This document shows, piece by piece, positions 28,101-35,935 of a DNA stretch of 64,000 nt. Both the position numbers and the translations under genes were made by a program. The notes below the pieces were generated by a model. That model saw nothing but the letters and a program-made list of their open reading frames with translations, had not been told where the DNA came from and made no database searches. Position 1 is the stretch's first letter; every line of letters starts with the position of its first letter. This stretch comes from Motilibacter peucedani. Its GTDB lineage: Bacteria; Actinomycetota; Actinomycetes; Motilibacterales; Motilibacteraceae. The stretch spans positions 62,001 to 126,000 of the forward strand of contig NZ_RBWV01000012.1 of the NCBI RefSeq assembly GCF_003634695.1, written 5' to 3'.

Positions 28101-29904
28101 GGCGACGCCGGTGAGCTCGCTGGAGAAGGCGATCGTGGCCTTCGAGGACCTGCCCGTGAAGCAGGTCGTCAGCGAGTTCGACGTCACGACCGGCACGCCG
28201 GTCACCCAGGCGCGGCTGATCGACCAGGGCTACTACTACCGCGACGCGTTCCGGATGTTCCGCGCCCACGCGAAGAGCATCTTCTCTGTGACGGTGTGGG
28301 GCCTGACCGACGGTCGCAGCTGGCGCGTCGACAACGGCGCCCCGCTGCTGTTCGACGACGACCTGCAGGCCAAGCCCGCATTCTTCGGTGCCATCGACGG
28401 CGACCTGCCGGCGCAGCAGCGGGCGGCGGACGTGTTCCAGGGCAGCATCCCGCTCGGCGCGGCAGCGACCCGCTCGCCGCAGTGGGCACGCCTGCCCCTG
28501 CACCCGGTCGGCGCGAACGCGTCGTTCCAACTGCGCTGGGAGGCCGACCACCTCACCGCCTACGTCACGGTGAAGGACGCGAGCGTCCAGGCCGCCGACG
28601 GGCTCCGGTTCGTGGTGGGCGGCACGACCTACACCCTGGGTCGCAACGGCTCGGGCTCGGTCCAGGGCGTCGTCACGGAGGTCCCGGGCGGCTACGCGGT
28701 CGTGGCGCACCTGCCGGTGCGGGCGGCCCTGGGTGACCAGGTCCAGTTCGACGTCCAGGTCATCGACGGCACGTCGACCAGCGGCTGGAACTCGCCCGGC
28801 GCGCTGGGCACCCTGACGCTCGTCGAGCCGCTGTCGTACACCACCGTCGTCGAGGCCCCGACCGCTCCGGCGGTCGACGGCACCGTCGACGCCGCCTGGG
28901 CGAAGGCGACGTCGGTCTCGACCGACAAGCTGATCTCGGGCTCGGCGGGCGCGACCGCCAAGGTCCGCACGCTGTGGAAGGGCTCGACGCTCTACGTGCT
29001 GGCGGAGGTGAAGGACCCGGTGCTCGACGCGACGGGCTCGGACCCGTGGACGCAGGACTCGGTCGAGCTCTTCGTCGACTCGGGCAACGTCAAGAACGGT
29101 CCCTACCGCTACGACGACACCCAGATCCGCATCAACTACAACAACGTCGTGTCCTTCGGGACCGGCGACGAGGGCTTCCAGCGCGGCCGGCTGACCAGCG
29201 CCACGAAGGTGGTGCCGGGCGGCTACGTCGTCGAGGCGGCCGTCAGCCTGCTCGAGGCCGGCGGGCTCGGGACGTTCCAGGGCCTGGACTTCCAGGTCAA
29301 CGACGCCTCGGGCGGTGCCCGTACCGGCATTCAGGCGTGGGCCGACCCGACCGGCCAGGGCTACCAGACGACGGCCCGCTGGGGCGTCGGGGAGCTCGTG
29401 CCCGCGCCGCTGCCCTCGGTGGCCACGCTGACCCCGGTCCTCGACCGGCTCGTCGGCACGGGCGACGTCAACAAGAGCACGGCGCGCGACCTGGCCGACC
29501 TGCTCGCGAAGGCGTCGGCCGCCGAGAAGGCGGGGAACACGGCTGGGATCCTCACGGCGCTGGGCGACCTGCGCACGGCGGTGACCGGTGCGAAGGCGTC
29601 GAAGATCAGCGCTGCGGGCAAGGCTGGGCTCCTCAGCGCGCTGGAGCCGTGGCTCTCGCCGCTGGCCGGGCTCTCGCAGCTCCGGTACTCGGTCAGCGTG
29701 CTGGCCGACTCGGGGCAGATCGTGAAGAGCACCGCTGACGACCTGCGCCAGCGGGTGGCGGCGGTGGCGGCAGCGCCCGCGGCCCAGCAGCACGCCCTGC
29801 TGCAGTCGCTGCGCACGGAGGTCTCCGGGCTGAAGGCGGCGAAGGCGAGCGCGACTGCTCGCCAGCAGCTGCTCGACTCGATCGACGTGCTGCTCGCCGG
29901 CTAG
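25189..29904 (+). CDS. Secreted modular polysaccharide deacetylase-endo-1,4-beta-xylanase (CBM-CBM-NodB-CBM-GH10-CBM9-FIMAH)
   Basis: 1571 residues from ATG 25189, which starts a clear signal peptide (about 1-28). In order: two CBM4_9-type modules (about 48-188 and 199-336); a NodB/CE4 deacetylase (about 377-564; THDDGP with Asp383-Asp384, YFRAPNGSWG, VLVHDGGG); a third CBM4_9-like module (571-723); a GH10 xylanase (725-1078) with acid/base Glu878 in VVNEVV and nucleophile Glu996 in SEFDV; a degenerate and a full CBM9-like module (about 1080-1404); and a C-terminal FIMAH-type helical repeat (about 1418-1571). It should deacetylate and cut xylan outside the cell. In NodB the usual HTxxH reads His436-Thr-Thr-Thr-Tyr440, so one zinc-ligand His is replaced by Tyr. 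Confidence 0.94.
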   Translation: MRRRRSAGLALLGLTTSLGLAASPAAWAAGAQTGAATGTRAAAAAAPTTVLSSDFEDGSSAPWTQNGDASLSVVDLGGNKALKVSGRAHDYDGIKTPANLLKGGVEYTFSLKVRLADGTTGGPAGVRMVVEPAYTWVGNTTMSTGAWTTVTGTYTAPADADPATLRAYIGTADLAGPYDYLVDDVLITAPPSAPQDTTVASEDFEDGSFAPWTQSGGPSLSVVDVDGSKALQVAGRANDYDGISSPTGLLVPGAQYTFSMKARLAPGTAGSAGVRFVVKPDYTWVGDTTMTADAWTTVTGTFTAPAGADPAALQAYIGTGDLGAPYTYLVDDIVITGQAAGGGDVPWTPTPDPDFVPGGAVNPTTTPLAAARGTGNVVAMTHDDGPNPGETEALLDFYKAHGIHATFCVIGQNIQAPGGAEILKRIVAEGHTLCNHTTTYDDMGSWTQSRVEADLKANLKIIRDALGNPNQKVPYFRAPNGSWGKTGEVAVALGEQPLNLGNVISDWDGNDLSEATLTANLRKAMQPGAVVLVHDGGGNRENGIKAVQTVVTEKLAQGWTFTLPQGGVPGGETVLSTDFENGLGGWAPRGDAQGDPTVAVTDTEAHGGTHAALVSGRTSQGDGIGHDVTGLLTPGVTYEISAWVKFAAGSPSGNVWLSMQRTNAGTDTYDTVGQFTGVTSGQWQQVTATYQMPAADSARLYFETAYPDGSTAPFLVDDVVVKSQATKEIQNLTPLKSTVDFPVGVAIDSRETQGAAGQLNTRHFDQLTPENHMKPEAWYDADRNFRINPEAKTLMDFAQKEHIRVYGHTLVWHSQTPAWFFQHADGTPLTTSAADKQVLRDRMRTHIDNVAKALSTGGGYGLFGSSTNPVVAFDVVNEVVSDSSDYADGLRRSEWYRVLGEEFIDDAFSYADQAFNSTYAAPGTTRPVTLDINDYNTEQDGKQQRLHALVARLIARGVKVDSVGHQFHVSLATPVSSLEKAIVAFEDLPVKQVVSEFDVTTGTPVTQARLIDQGYYYRDAFRMFRAHAKSIFSVTVWGLTDGRSWRVDNGAPLLFDDDLQAKPAFFGAIDGDLPAQQRAADVFQGSIPLGAAATRSPQWARLPLHPVGANASFQLRWEADHLTAYVTVKDASVQAADGLRFVVGGTTYTLGRNGSGSVQGVVTEVPGGYAVVAHLPVRAALGDQVQFDVQVIDGTSTSGWNSPGALGTLTLVEPLSYTTVVEAPTAPAVDGTVDAAWAKATSVSTDKLISGSAGATAKVRTLWKGSTLYVLAEVKDPVLDATGSDPWTQDSVELFVDSGNVKNGPYRYDDTQIRINYNNVVSFGTGDEGFQRGRLTSATKVVPGGYVVEAAVSLLEAGGLGTFQGLDFQVNDASGGARTGIQAWADPTGQGYQTTARWGVGELVPAPLPSVATLTPVLDRLVGTGDVNKSTARDLADLLAKASAAEKAGNTAGILTALGDLRTAVTGAKASKISAAGKAGLLSALEPWLSPLAGLSQLRYSVSVLADSGQIVKSTADDLRQRVAAVAAAPAAQQHALLQSLRTEVSGLKAAKASATARQQLLDSIDVLLAG

Positions 29905-29920
29905 TCCGGCAGACGCACGG

Positions 29921-29956
29921 CGGCCCCGTCCCTCGCGAGAGCGAGGGGCGGGGCCG
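29921..29956. terminator. Strong hairpin terminator after the xylanase gene
   Basis: A 16-bp stem: 29921-29936 pairs with 29941-29956 with one G-U pair and a GAGA loop. It begins 17 bp after the xylanase stop. The small gene on the minus strand converges from the right, so it may serve both directions. Confidence 0.85.
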
Positions 29957-29987
29957 TCCGTCGTGCGGGGTTCCGGTCGTGGACCGT

Positions 29988-30278
29988 CTACTGCTGCTCC
30001 AGCCGGTCGGCCGTCTCGCCGTCGGCACCGCGGCCGAGGTTGTCGGTGTCGTCGATCGAGATGTACTCGCTGCGCGCGCCGGCGACCGGCGGGGTGTTGG
30101 CGTTGCCGCCGCGGTCGGATCCCGCGATCTCGGGGTCCTGCGGCGACTGGCCGACCGCGCTCGGGTCGACCTCCCGGGCGTAGCCGCCCTGCTCGTCGCC
30201 GTCCGGGTCGGCGGCGGTGAAGTCGGGGGCGGGGCCGATGGCGCCACCCATGTCGTGCAGGCTCGGGTCTTCGCTCAT
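29988..30278 (-). CDS. Small acidic hydrophilic protein, unknown function
   Basis: 96 residues, rich in Asp, Gly, Pro and Ala, with no hydrophobic segment and no motif I recognise; probably intrinsically disordered. The C-terminal YISIDDTDNLGRGADGETADRL stretch is the most structured-looking part. The start at 30278 is ATG with a short hydrophilic lead. It lies alone between the xylanase terminator and the alpha-glucosidase gene. Coding is supported by composition and position only. Confidence 0.6.
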   Translation of the reverse strand: MSEDPSLHDMGGAIGPAPDFTAADPDGDEQGGYAREVDPSAVGQSPQDPEIAGSDRGGNANTPPVAGARSEYISIDDTDNLGRGADGETADRLEQQ

Positions 30279-30322
30279 GCCCTAGACCTAGCCCGCACCC
30301 GGCCCCGCAAACCCGTGCGCGC

Positions 30323-31927
30323 TCAGCCGGTGGCGTACCAGACCGTCGTGTCGGCGGGCACGACGCCGTCCTCCTCGACCGGGCTGCTCGAGACGAGCAC
30401 CCTGGCGCCGCGCGCCTGCGCGGGTACGGCAGCCGGCTGCGCGCCGGTGTTGGCGACGCACAGGAAGCCCGGCTCGCGCACGAAGGCCAGCACCTCGGGG
30501 GATCCTGTCTCGACCCACGCCAGGGTGCCCTCGCCGAGGGCGGGGGACGCCTTGCGCACGCGGAGCAGCCGGCGGTAGAGCTCGAGCGTCGAGCCCGGGT
30601 CGCCGTCCTGCGCCTCGACGGTGAGCGAGCCCCATGACGCCGGCTGCGGCAGCCAGGGGGTCGAGCCGGCCGGCCCGAAGCCGAACGGCGCCTCGGCGCC
30701 GGACCACGGGATCGGTACGCGGCACCCGTCGCGCCCCTTCTCCTCGCCGTGGGTGCGGGCGAAGGTCGGGTCCTGGCGGGCCTCGTCCGGCAGGTCCAGG
30801 ACCTCCTCCAGCCCCAGCTCCTCGCCCTGGTAGACGTAGGCGCCGCCGGGCAGGGCCAGCATCAGCGCGCTCGCGGCGCGAGCCCGCCGGACACCGACCG
30901 CGCCGCCGCCGAAGCGGGTCGCGTGGCGTACGACGTCGTGGTTCGAGAGCACCCAGGTGGCCGGTGCGCCGACCTCGCGCAGGGCGTCGAGGGTCTCGTC
31001 GATGACGCGCACGAGCTCGGGCGCCGACCACGGCGCGAGCAGGTAGGGGAAGTTGAAGGCGGTGTGCAGCTCGTCGGGACGCAGGTAGAGCGCGAGCCGC
31101 TCGGCCGTCGCGACCCACGCCTCGGCGACGAACGTGCGGTCGCCGTCGTAGCGGTCGAGCACCCCCCGCCAGCCGCGGTAGACCTCGTGGACCTCGTCCT
31201 GGTCCCAGTGCGGGTGGCCGTGCTCGGCCGGTCCCGAGGTGGCGAACCGGCCGTCGATGTCGGGCATGTCCTGGTCCTTGGCCAGCCCGTGCGCGACGTC
31301 GATGCGGAAGCCGTCGACGCCGCGCTCGAGCCAGAACCGCAGGACGTCGTGGAACTCCTCGACCACCTCGGAGTTGGTCCAGTCGAGATCGGGCTGCGTC
31401 GCGTCGAACAGGTGGAGGTACCACTGGCCGGGGCGCCCGTCGGGCTCGGTCACCCGCGACCACGCCGGACCACCGAAGACCGAGACCCAGTCGTTGGGCG
31501 GCACCGAGCCGTCGTCGCCCCGCCCGTCGCGGAACAGGTAGCGCGAACGCTCGCGGGAGCCCCTCGGCGCGGCCAGCGCCGCGCGGAACCAGACGTGCTC
31601 GCTCGAGGTGTGGTTGGGCACGAGGTCGACGATGACGCGCAGCCCGCGCTCGTGGGCCTCAGTGACCAGCGCGTCGGCGTCGGCCAGCGTGCCGAAGCGC
31701 GGCTCCACGTCGCGGTAGTCGGAGACGTCGTAGCCCGCGTCGTTCTGGGGCGAGGGGTAGAACGGGTTGAGCCACAGGGCGTCGACGCCGAGGTCGCGCA
31801 GGTGGTCGAGGTGCGCCCGCACGCCCGGCAGGTCGCCGAGGCCGTCGCCGTCGGAGTCGGCGAAGCTGCGCACGTAGACCTGGTAGATGACCGCGTCGCG
31901 CCACCAGGGCGCGGAGGGAGAGCTCAC
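30323..31927 (-). CDS. aglA: GH13 alpha-glucosidase / oligo-1,6-glucosidase
   Basis: 534 residues. An alpha-amylase-family TIM barrel with an N-terminal WWRDAVIYQVYVRSFADS, the DLVPNHTS region, nucleophile Asp210 in GFRIDVAHG, acid/base Glu269 in FVAEAWV and the transition-state Asp331 in SNHDVV. No signal peptide, so it is cytoplasmic and likely cleaves alpha-glucosides, trehalose-related sugars or glycogen fragments. GTG 31927 overlaps the globin stop (GTGA), so the two genes are co-translated. To my knowledge M. tuberculosis has the same globin-aglA pair. Confidence 0.93.
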   Translation of the reverse strand: MSSPSAPWWRDAVIYQVYVRSFADSDGDGLGDLPGVRAHLDHLRDLGVDALWLNPFYPSPQNDAGYDVSDYRDVEPRFGTLADADALVTEAHERGLRVIVDLVPNHTSSEHVWFRAALAAPRGSRERSRYLFRDGRGDDGSVPPNDWVSVFGGPAWSRVTEPDGRPGQWYLHLFDATQPDLDWTNSEVVEEFHDVLRFWLERGVDGFRIDVAHGLAKDQDMPDIDGRFATSGPAEHGHPHWDQDEVHEVYRGWRGVLDRYDGDRTFVAEAWVATAERLALYLRPDELHTAFNFPYLLAPWSAPELVRVIDETLDALREVGAPATWVLSNHDVVRHATRFGGGAVGVRRARAASALMLALPGGAYVYQGEELGLEEVLDLPDEARQDPTFARTHGEEKGRDGCRVPIPWSGAEAPFGFGPAGSTPWLPQPASWGSLTVEAQDGDPGSTLELYRRLLRVRKASPALGEGTLAWVETGSPEVLAFVREPGFLCVANTGAQPAAVPAQARGARVLVSSSPVEEDGVVPADTTVWYATG

Positions 31928-32361
31928 GAGCCCGATCCTGGCACCACCGGCAGCGGTGCTCCCTCGGGCGCCTCGTTGACCAGGCTGTAGGCCGCCATGA
32001 CGAGGTAGTCCCAGAGCTCCTTCTCGTCGGCGGGGTCCAGGTGCAGCTCGTCGACGCCGGCGCGCATGTGCGAGAGCCAGGCCTCGCGCTCGCGCTCGCC
32101 GATGCGCCAGCCGCCGTGGCGCATCCGCAGCCGCGGGTGGCCGCGCTGCTCGCTGTAGGCGCGGGGCCCGCCCCAGTACTGTTCGAGGAACATCTGCAGG
32201 CGGCGGCGCGCCGGCTCGAGGTCCTCCTCAGCGTAGAGCGGGCGCAGCACCGGGTCGTCGGACACGCCGGCGTAGAAGACCTCGGTGAGGCGGCGGAAGG
32301 TTTCGGTGCCCCCCACACGTTCGAAGAAGGCAGGAGGGGTGCCGTCGGACGGAGTGCTCAC
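31924..32361 (-). CDS. glbO: Group II truncated haemoglobin (HbO type)
   Basis: 145 residues from GTG 32361. The two-over-two globin features are present: FFERVGGTETFRRLTEVFY near the N-terminus, QYWGGPRAYSEQRGHP, the proximal His in RLRMRHGGWRIG and the Trp of REAWLSHM (the group II WG8). Such globins bind O2 or NO and support peroxide chemistry. It is the first gene of a minus-strand pair with the alpha-glucosidase (4-nt overlap) and is divergent from the OsmC peroxidase gene, an oxidative-stress setting. Confidence 0.94.
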   Translation of the reverse strand: MSTPSDGTPPAFFERVGGTETFRRLTEVFYAGVSDDPVLRPLYAEEDLEPARRRLQMFLEQYWGGPRAYSEQRGHPRLRMRHGGWRIGEREREAWLSHMRAGVDELHLDPADEKELWDYLVMAAYSLVNEAPEGAPLPVVPGSGS

Positions 32362-32497
32362 GCGGCCTATCGTCGCAAGCGCCCGCCGGCGGGGCGCCAC
32401 CGCCCGAGCAGCACCCCGCCCCACCCCCGGCCGACGACGGCCGGGGCACCGCGGTCGGCCCTGAGCCGACCACGTACGTCGACCCTGGAGGTCCAGC

Positions 32498-32923
32498 ATG
32501 GCAACCGTCCGCACGGCCAACGCCCACTGGGAAGGCTCGCTGATGGAGGGCAAGGGCACCGTGTCCCTCGACTCCTCGGGCATCGGGTCCTACCCGGTCA
32601 CCTGGGCTGCGCGCTCGGCCGAGCCGAACGGCGTGACGAGCCCCGAGGAGCTCATCGCCGCGGCCCACTCGACCTGCTTCTCGATGGCGCTCTCGCACGC
32701 GCTCGCGGGTGCCGGCACGCCGCCGGAGAAGGTCGACACCAAGGCCGACGTCACCTTCGTGCCCGGCAAGGGCATCACCGGCATCGTCCTGACGGTGCGC
32801 GCGGTCGTCCCCGGCCTCGACGCCGACGGCTTCGCCGCCCAGGCCCAGGCCGCCAAGGAGAACTGCCCGGTCTCGCAGGCCCTCGCTGGCACGACGATCA
32901 CGCTCGACGCCGCCCTGGCCTAG
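32498..32923 (+). CDS. OsmC-family organic hydroperoxide reductase
   Basis: 141 residues, the normal length. The two redox cysteines are Cys60 in AHSTCFSMALS and Cys123 in ENCPVSQAL, and the N-terminal AHWEGSLMEGKG segment is typical of OsmC. It detoxifies organic peroxides using a thiol reductant. ATG 32498 follows GGAGG. The gene is divergent from the globin-glucosidase pair; the 136 bp between them must contain both promoters. Confidence 0.94.
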   Translation: MATVRTANAHWEGSLMEGKGTVSLDSSGIGSYPVTWAARSAEPNGVTSPEELIAAAHSTCFSMALSHALAGAGTPPEKVDTKADVTFVPGKGITGIVLTVRAVVPGLDADGFAAQAQAAKENCPVSQALAGTTITLDAALA

Positions 32924-32944
32924 CCCCTCCCCGCCCCGCCTCGT

Positions 32945-32999
32945 TTGGCACGATGTGCCTTCTTGCCAATCCGATTGGCAAGAAGGCACATCGTGCCAA
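32945..32999. terminator. 26-bp-arm palindrome between convergent genes (probable bidirectional terminator)
   Basis: 32945-32970 and 32974-32999 are perfect inverted copies around CCG. It is strikingly AT-rich for this genome. Each arm contains the smaller dyad GGCACGATGTGCC or its complement. It lies between the convergent OsmC and SDR genes, so termination in both directions is the likely role. The base composition also allows an acquired palindromic element. Confidence 0.75.
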
Positions 33000-33034
33000 T
33001 CAGAGGGGGGCCGCCGAGCGGCGCCGCCGCGCGG

Positions 33035-34555
33035 TCAGAGGGCGCGGAGCTGCTCGGTGGTGACGCTGCCCGGGTCGACGTGCGTACGCTCCAGCGCCTC
33101 CGCGGCGCGGGCGATGTTGCGCTGCATCTCGCCGAACACCACCCCGTGGAACGGGAACACCGACCACCAGTAGGCCCGGCCGGTCAGCCCGTGCGGGTGG
33201 AACGTGGCCCGCTGCCGGAACAGCGTGCGGCCCTGCTCGTCCGTGAGGACCTGCAGCTCCAGCCAGGCCAGCCCCGGTAGCCGCATCTCGGCGCGCAGCC
33301 GCAGCAGCCGCCCGTCGGACACCTCCTCCACGCGCCAGAAGTCGAGCGCGTCGCCGGTCGACAGGTCGTCCGGGTCGCGCCTCCCGCGCCGCAGCCCCGG
33401 GCCGCCGCTGATGCGGTCGAGCACCCCGCGGGCCCGCCAGGCCAGCGGGAAGGAGTACCACCCGTGCTCGCCGCCGATGCCCTCGATCACCCGCCACAGC
33501 GCCGCCGGTGACGCCTCGACGACGCGCTCGCGCTCGTCGAGGTAGAGGTCGCCGCCGGCCCAGTCGGGGTCGGTCGGCAGCGGGTCGCTCGGCGCGCCCA
33601 CCGTCGTCGCCGAGGTCCAGGCGGTCGGCACCTCCTGGTCGCGGATGCGCGCCAGCGCCAGGCGCACCGCCTGGTCGAACCCGAGCAGCCCCTCCGGAGG
33701 GTCCGGGACGTACGCCGCGATGTCGTGCTCGCGGCACACCACCGTGTTGCGCAGCGACTCGACCAGCGGGCGGGCGATCGAGCTCGGGACGGGGGTGATG
33801 ACGCCGACCCAGTGGCTGGACAGCGACGGGCTGAGCACCGGTGTCTTGACGATGCGCCGCCGGGGGAGCCCCTCCACCTCGGCGAAGCGGTGCATCATCT
33901 CGGCGTAGGTCAGCACGTCGGGGCCGCCGATGTCGAAGGTGCGGTTGACCTCGGGCGGGAGCTGGGCCGCGCCGACCAGGTAGCGCAGCACGTCGCGCAC
34001 AGCGATCGGCTGGATCCGCGAGTCGACCCACTTCGGGGTCACCATGGCCGGCAGCCGCTCGGTCAGGTGGCGCAGCATCTCGAACGACGCCGAGCCCGAC
34101 CCGATGATGACGGCGGCCTGGAGCACGGCGGTGGGCACGCCGGACGCGAGCAGGATCCAGCCCACCTCGGCCCGGGAGCGCAGGTGCGGGGAGAGGTCCT
34201 CGTCCTCCGGCAGGAGCCCGCCGAGGTAGACGATGCGCCCGACGCCCTGCTCGCGGGCGGTCTTGCCGAAGCTCAGCGCGTACTTCCGGTCGGTCGCCTC
34301 GAAGTGCCCGCCCGTCGCCAGGCTGTGCACGAGGTAGTAGGCGACGTCGACCCCCGCGAGCGCCTTCGCCAGCGACTCGGCGTCGCCGATCTCGCCACGG
34401 GCGACCTCCACGCGGTCCGACCACGGGTGGTCCTGGACCTTGCGCGGGTCGCGGGCGAGCACGCGCACCCGGTGACCCGCTGCGAGCAGCTCGGGCACCA
34501 GCCGGCCGCCGATGTAGCCGGTGGCGCCGGTGACGAGGCACAGCTTCTCGGTCAT
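33035..34555 (-). CDS. SDR-family NAD(P)-dependent protein with C-terminal DUF2867
   Basis: 506 residues from ATG 34555. The N-terminal extended-SDR Rossmann fold has GATGYIGG (residues 10-17) and a YLVHSLATGG region. From about residue 330 a DUF2867 domain follows (EHGWYSFPLAWRARG, LDFWRVEEV, FHPHGLTGRAYWW). The same two-domain layout is common in actinobacteria under NmrA/YbbU-like names. Reaction unknown. It converges with OsmC across a 26-bp-arm palindrome and is divergent from the MFS gene at 34659. Confidence 0.9.
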   Translation of the reverse strand: MTEKLCLVTGATGYIGGRLVPELLAAGHRVRVLARDPRKVQDHPWSDRVEVARGEIGDAESLAKALAGVDVAYYLVHSLATGGHFEATDRKYALSFGKTAREQGVGRIVYLGGLLPEDEDLSPHLRSRAEVGWILLASGVPTAVLQAAVIIGSGSASFEMLRHLTERLPAMVTPKWVDSRIQPIAVRDVLRYLVGAAQLPPEVNRTFDIGGPDVLTYAEMMHRFAEVEGLPRRRIVKTPVLSPSLSSHWVGVITPVPSSIARPLVESLRNTVVCREHDIAAYVPDPPEGLLGFDQAVRLALARIRDQEVPTAWTSATTVGAPSDPLPTDPDWAGGDLYLDERERVVEASPAALWRVIEGIGGEHGWYSFPLAWRARGVLDRISGGPGLRRGRRDPDDLSTGDALDFWRVEEVSDGRLLRLRAEMRLPGLAWLELQVLTDEQGRTLFRQRATFHPHGLTGRAYWWSVFPFHGVVFGEMQRNIARAAEALERTHVDPGSVTTEQLRAL

Positions 34556-34658
34556 GGCGCCATCGTCCACCCGTGCGGTGCCCTGCGCGAGCCGTGCCGA
34601 GCCGGCCGACGACGGGGCGAAAGCGGTTCCGGTGCTCGGTGTGCAAGGCTGTCGGACC

Positions 34659-35900
34659 GTGGCTGCTGGACTCTCCGGATACGTACGAGTGCTGCGCCAC
34701 CGCCAGGCCGCCGTCCCCTTCGCCGCCTCCCTGATCGCGCGGCTGTCGTTCTCGCTGGCCCCGCTGAGCATGGTGCTGCTCGTCTCTCACGTGCGCGACT
34801 CCTACGGCGACGCGGGCCTGGTCACCGGCGCCTACGGCATCGGCACGGCGCTCGGCTCGCCCACGCTGGGCCGCGCCCTCGACCGCTTCGGCCAGCCGCG
34901 CGTCGTGGTCCCGGCCGGCGTGCTCTGCGGCGCCCTGCTCGTGGTGCTCGCGCTGCTCGCCGCGGCCGACGCGCCGCTCGCGGTCCTGGTCGCTCTCGCC
35001 GCCGTGGCGGGTGCGTCGTTCCCGCCGCTCGGCCCGGCGATGCGTACGGCGTGGCGCGTGATCTTCCCCGACCAGACGCTGCGGCGCGCGGGCTACGCGC
35101 TCGACGCGGTCGCCGTCGAGACGATCTTCATCGTCGGGCCGCTGCTGCTCTCCCTGCTCGTCACCCGCACCCCGGCCGCGGTGCCGCTCGTGCTCACGGG
35201 CACGCTGCTGGCGGCGGGCTGCGTCGGCTACGCGTCGTGCGCGGCCCCCCGCCAGGTGGTGCCGCACGAGCAGTCGCCGAAGAGCGAGCGAGGGGGCTCG
35301 GCCGCCCGGATCGGCGGGATGCCGGCGCTGCTCGTCGTCGTGCTGGGACTGGCGGTCGCGTTCGGCTCGATCGACACCTCGCTCGCCGCCACCGCCCGCG
35401 AGGTGCTGCACGACCAGTCGAAGCTGGGCTGGCTGTTCACCGCGATCGCGGGCGGCAGCGCGGTCGGCGGGCTGACCTACGGCGCCCGCGCCAGTCACGC
35501 GCCCGGCACCGAGCAGCGCCGCATCCCGTTGCCGCTGCTCACCTTCAGCCTGGCGCTGGTGCCGGTGAGCCTGCTGCTGCACGCGGGCCGGCCACCGCTC
35601 GGCGTGCTGCTCCCGATCCTGTTCGTGGCGGGCCTGTCGATCTCGCCGACGATCATCATGTGCCAGAACCTCATCGACGTGCTCTCCCCGCCCGAGCGGG
35701 TCAACGAGGCGCAGGCGTGGATGTCCTCGAGCATCACGACGGGGGCCGCCTGCGGCACCGCGGTGGCCGGCGTCGTCATCGACGCGGTCGGCGTGCCCGG
35801 CTCGTTCGGCAACGCCGCCGGCGCCACCGCGCTCGCAGCCCTGGCCGCCCTCGCCGCGCAGCGGGTCTGGCGCCGACGCGTCGCCGTCCTCGCCCAATGA
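34659..35900 (+). CDS. MFS transporter
   Basis: 413 residues from GTG 34659; other in-frame starts exist upstream but overlap the SDR gene start. About 12 hydrophobic helices with a polar central loop (PRQVVPHEQSPKSERGG) between helices 6 and 7, and TGAYGIGTALGSPTLGRALDRFG as the N-terminal conserved loop. It resembles actinobacterial efflux-type MFS proteins; the substrate is unknown. The acetyltransferase gene follows directly. Confidence 0.85.
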   Translation: MAAGLSGYVRVLRHRQAAVPFAASLIARLSFSLAPLSMVLLVSHVRDSYGDAGLVTGAYGIGTALGSPTLGRALDRFGQPRVVVPAGVLCGALLVVLALLAAADAPLAVLVALAAVAGASFPPLGPAMRTAWRVIFPDQTLRRAGYALDAVAVETIFIVGPLLLSLLVTRTPAAVPLVLTGTLLAAGCVGYASCAAPRQVVPHEQSPKSERGGSAARIGGMPALLVVVLGLAVAFGSIDTSLAATAREVLHDQSKLGWLFTAIAGGSAVGGLTYGARASHAPGTEQRRIPLPLLTFSLALVPVSLLLHAGRPPLGVLLPILFVAGLSISPTIIMCQNLIDVLSPPERVNEAQAWMSSSITTGAACGTAVAGVVIDAVGVPGSFGNAAGATALAALAALAAQRVWRRRVAVLAQ

Positions 35901-35935
35901 CGCGGCCTGCCGGCGGGCACGCCACGATGGGGCCC

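Noticed and set aside
25213-29793. Open frame of about 1500 codons antisense to the xylanase
   Set aside because: Composition is typical of antisense codon bias and the plus strand encodes recognisable domains with catalytic residues throughout.
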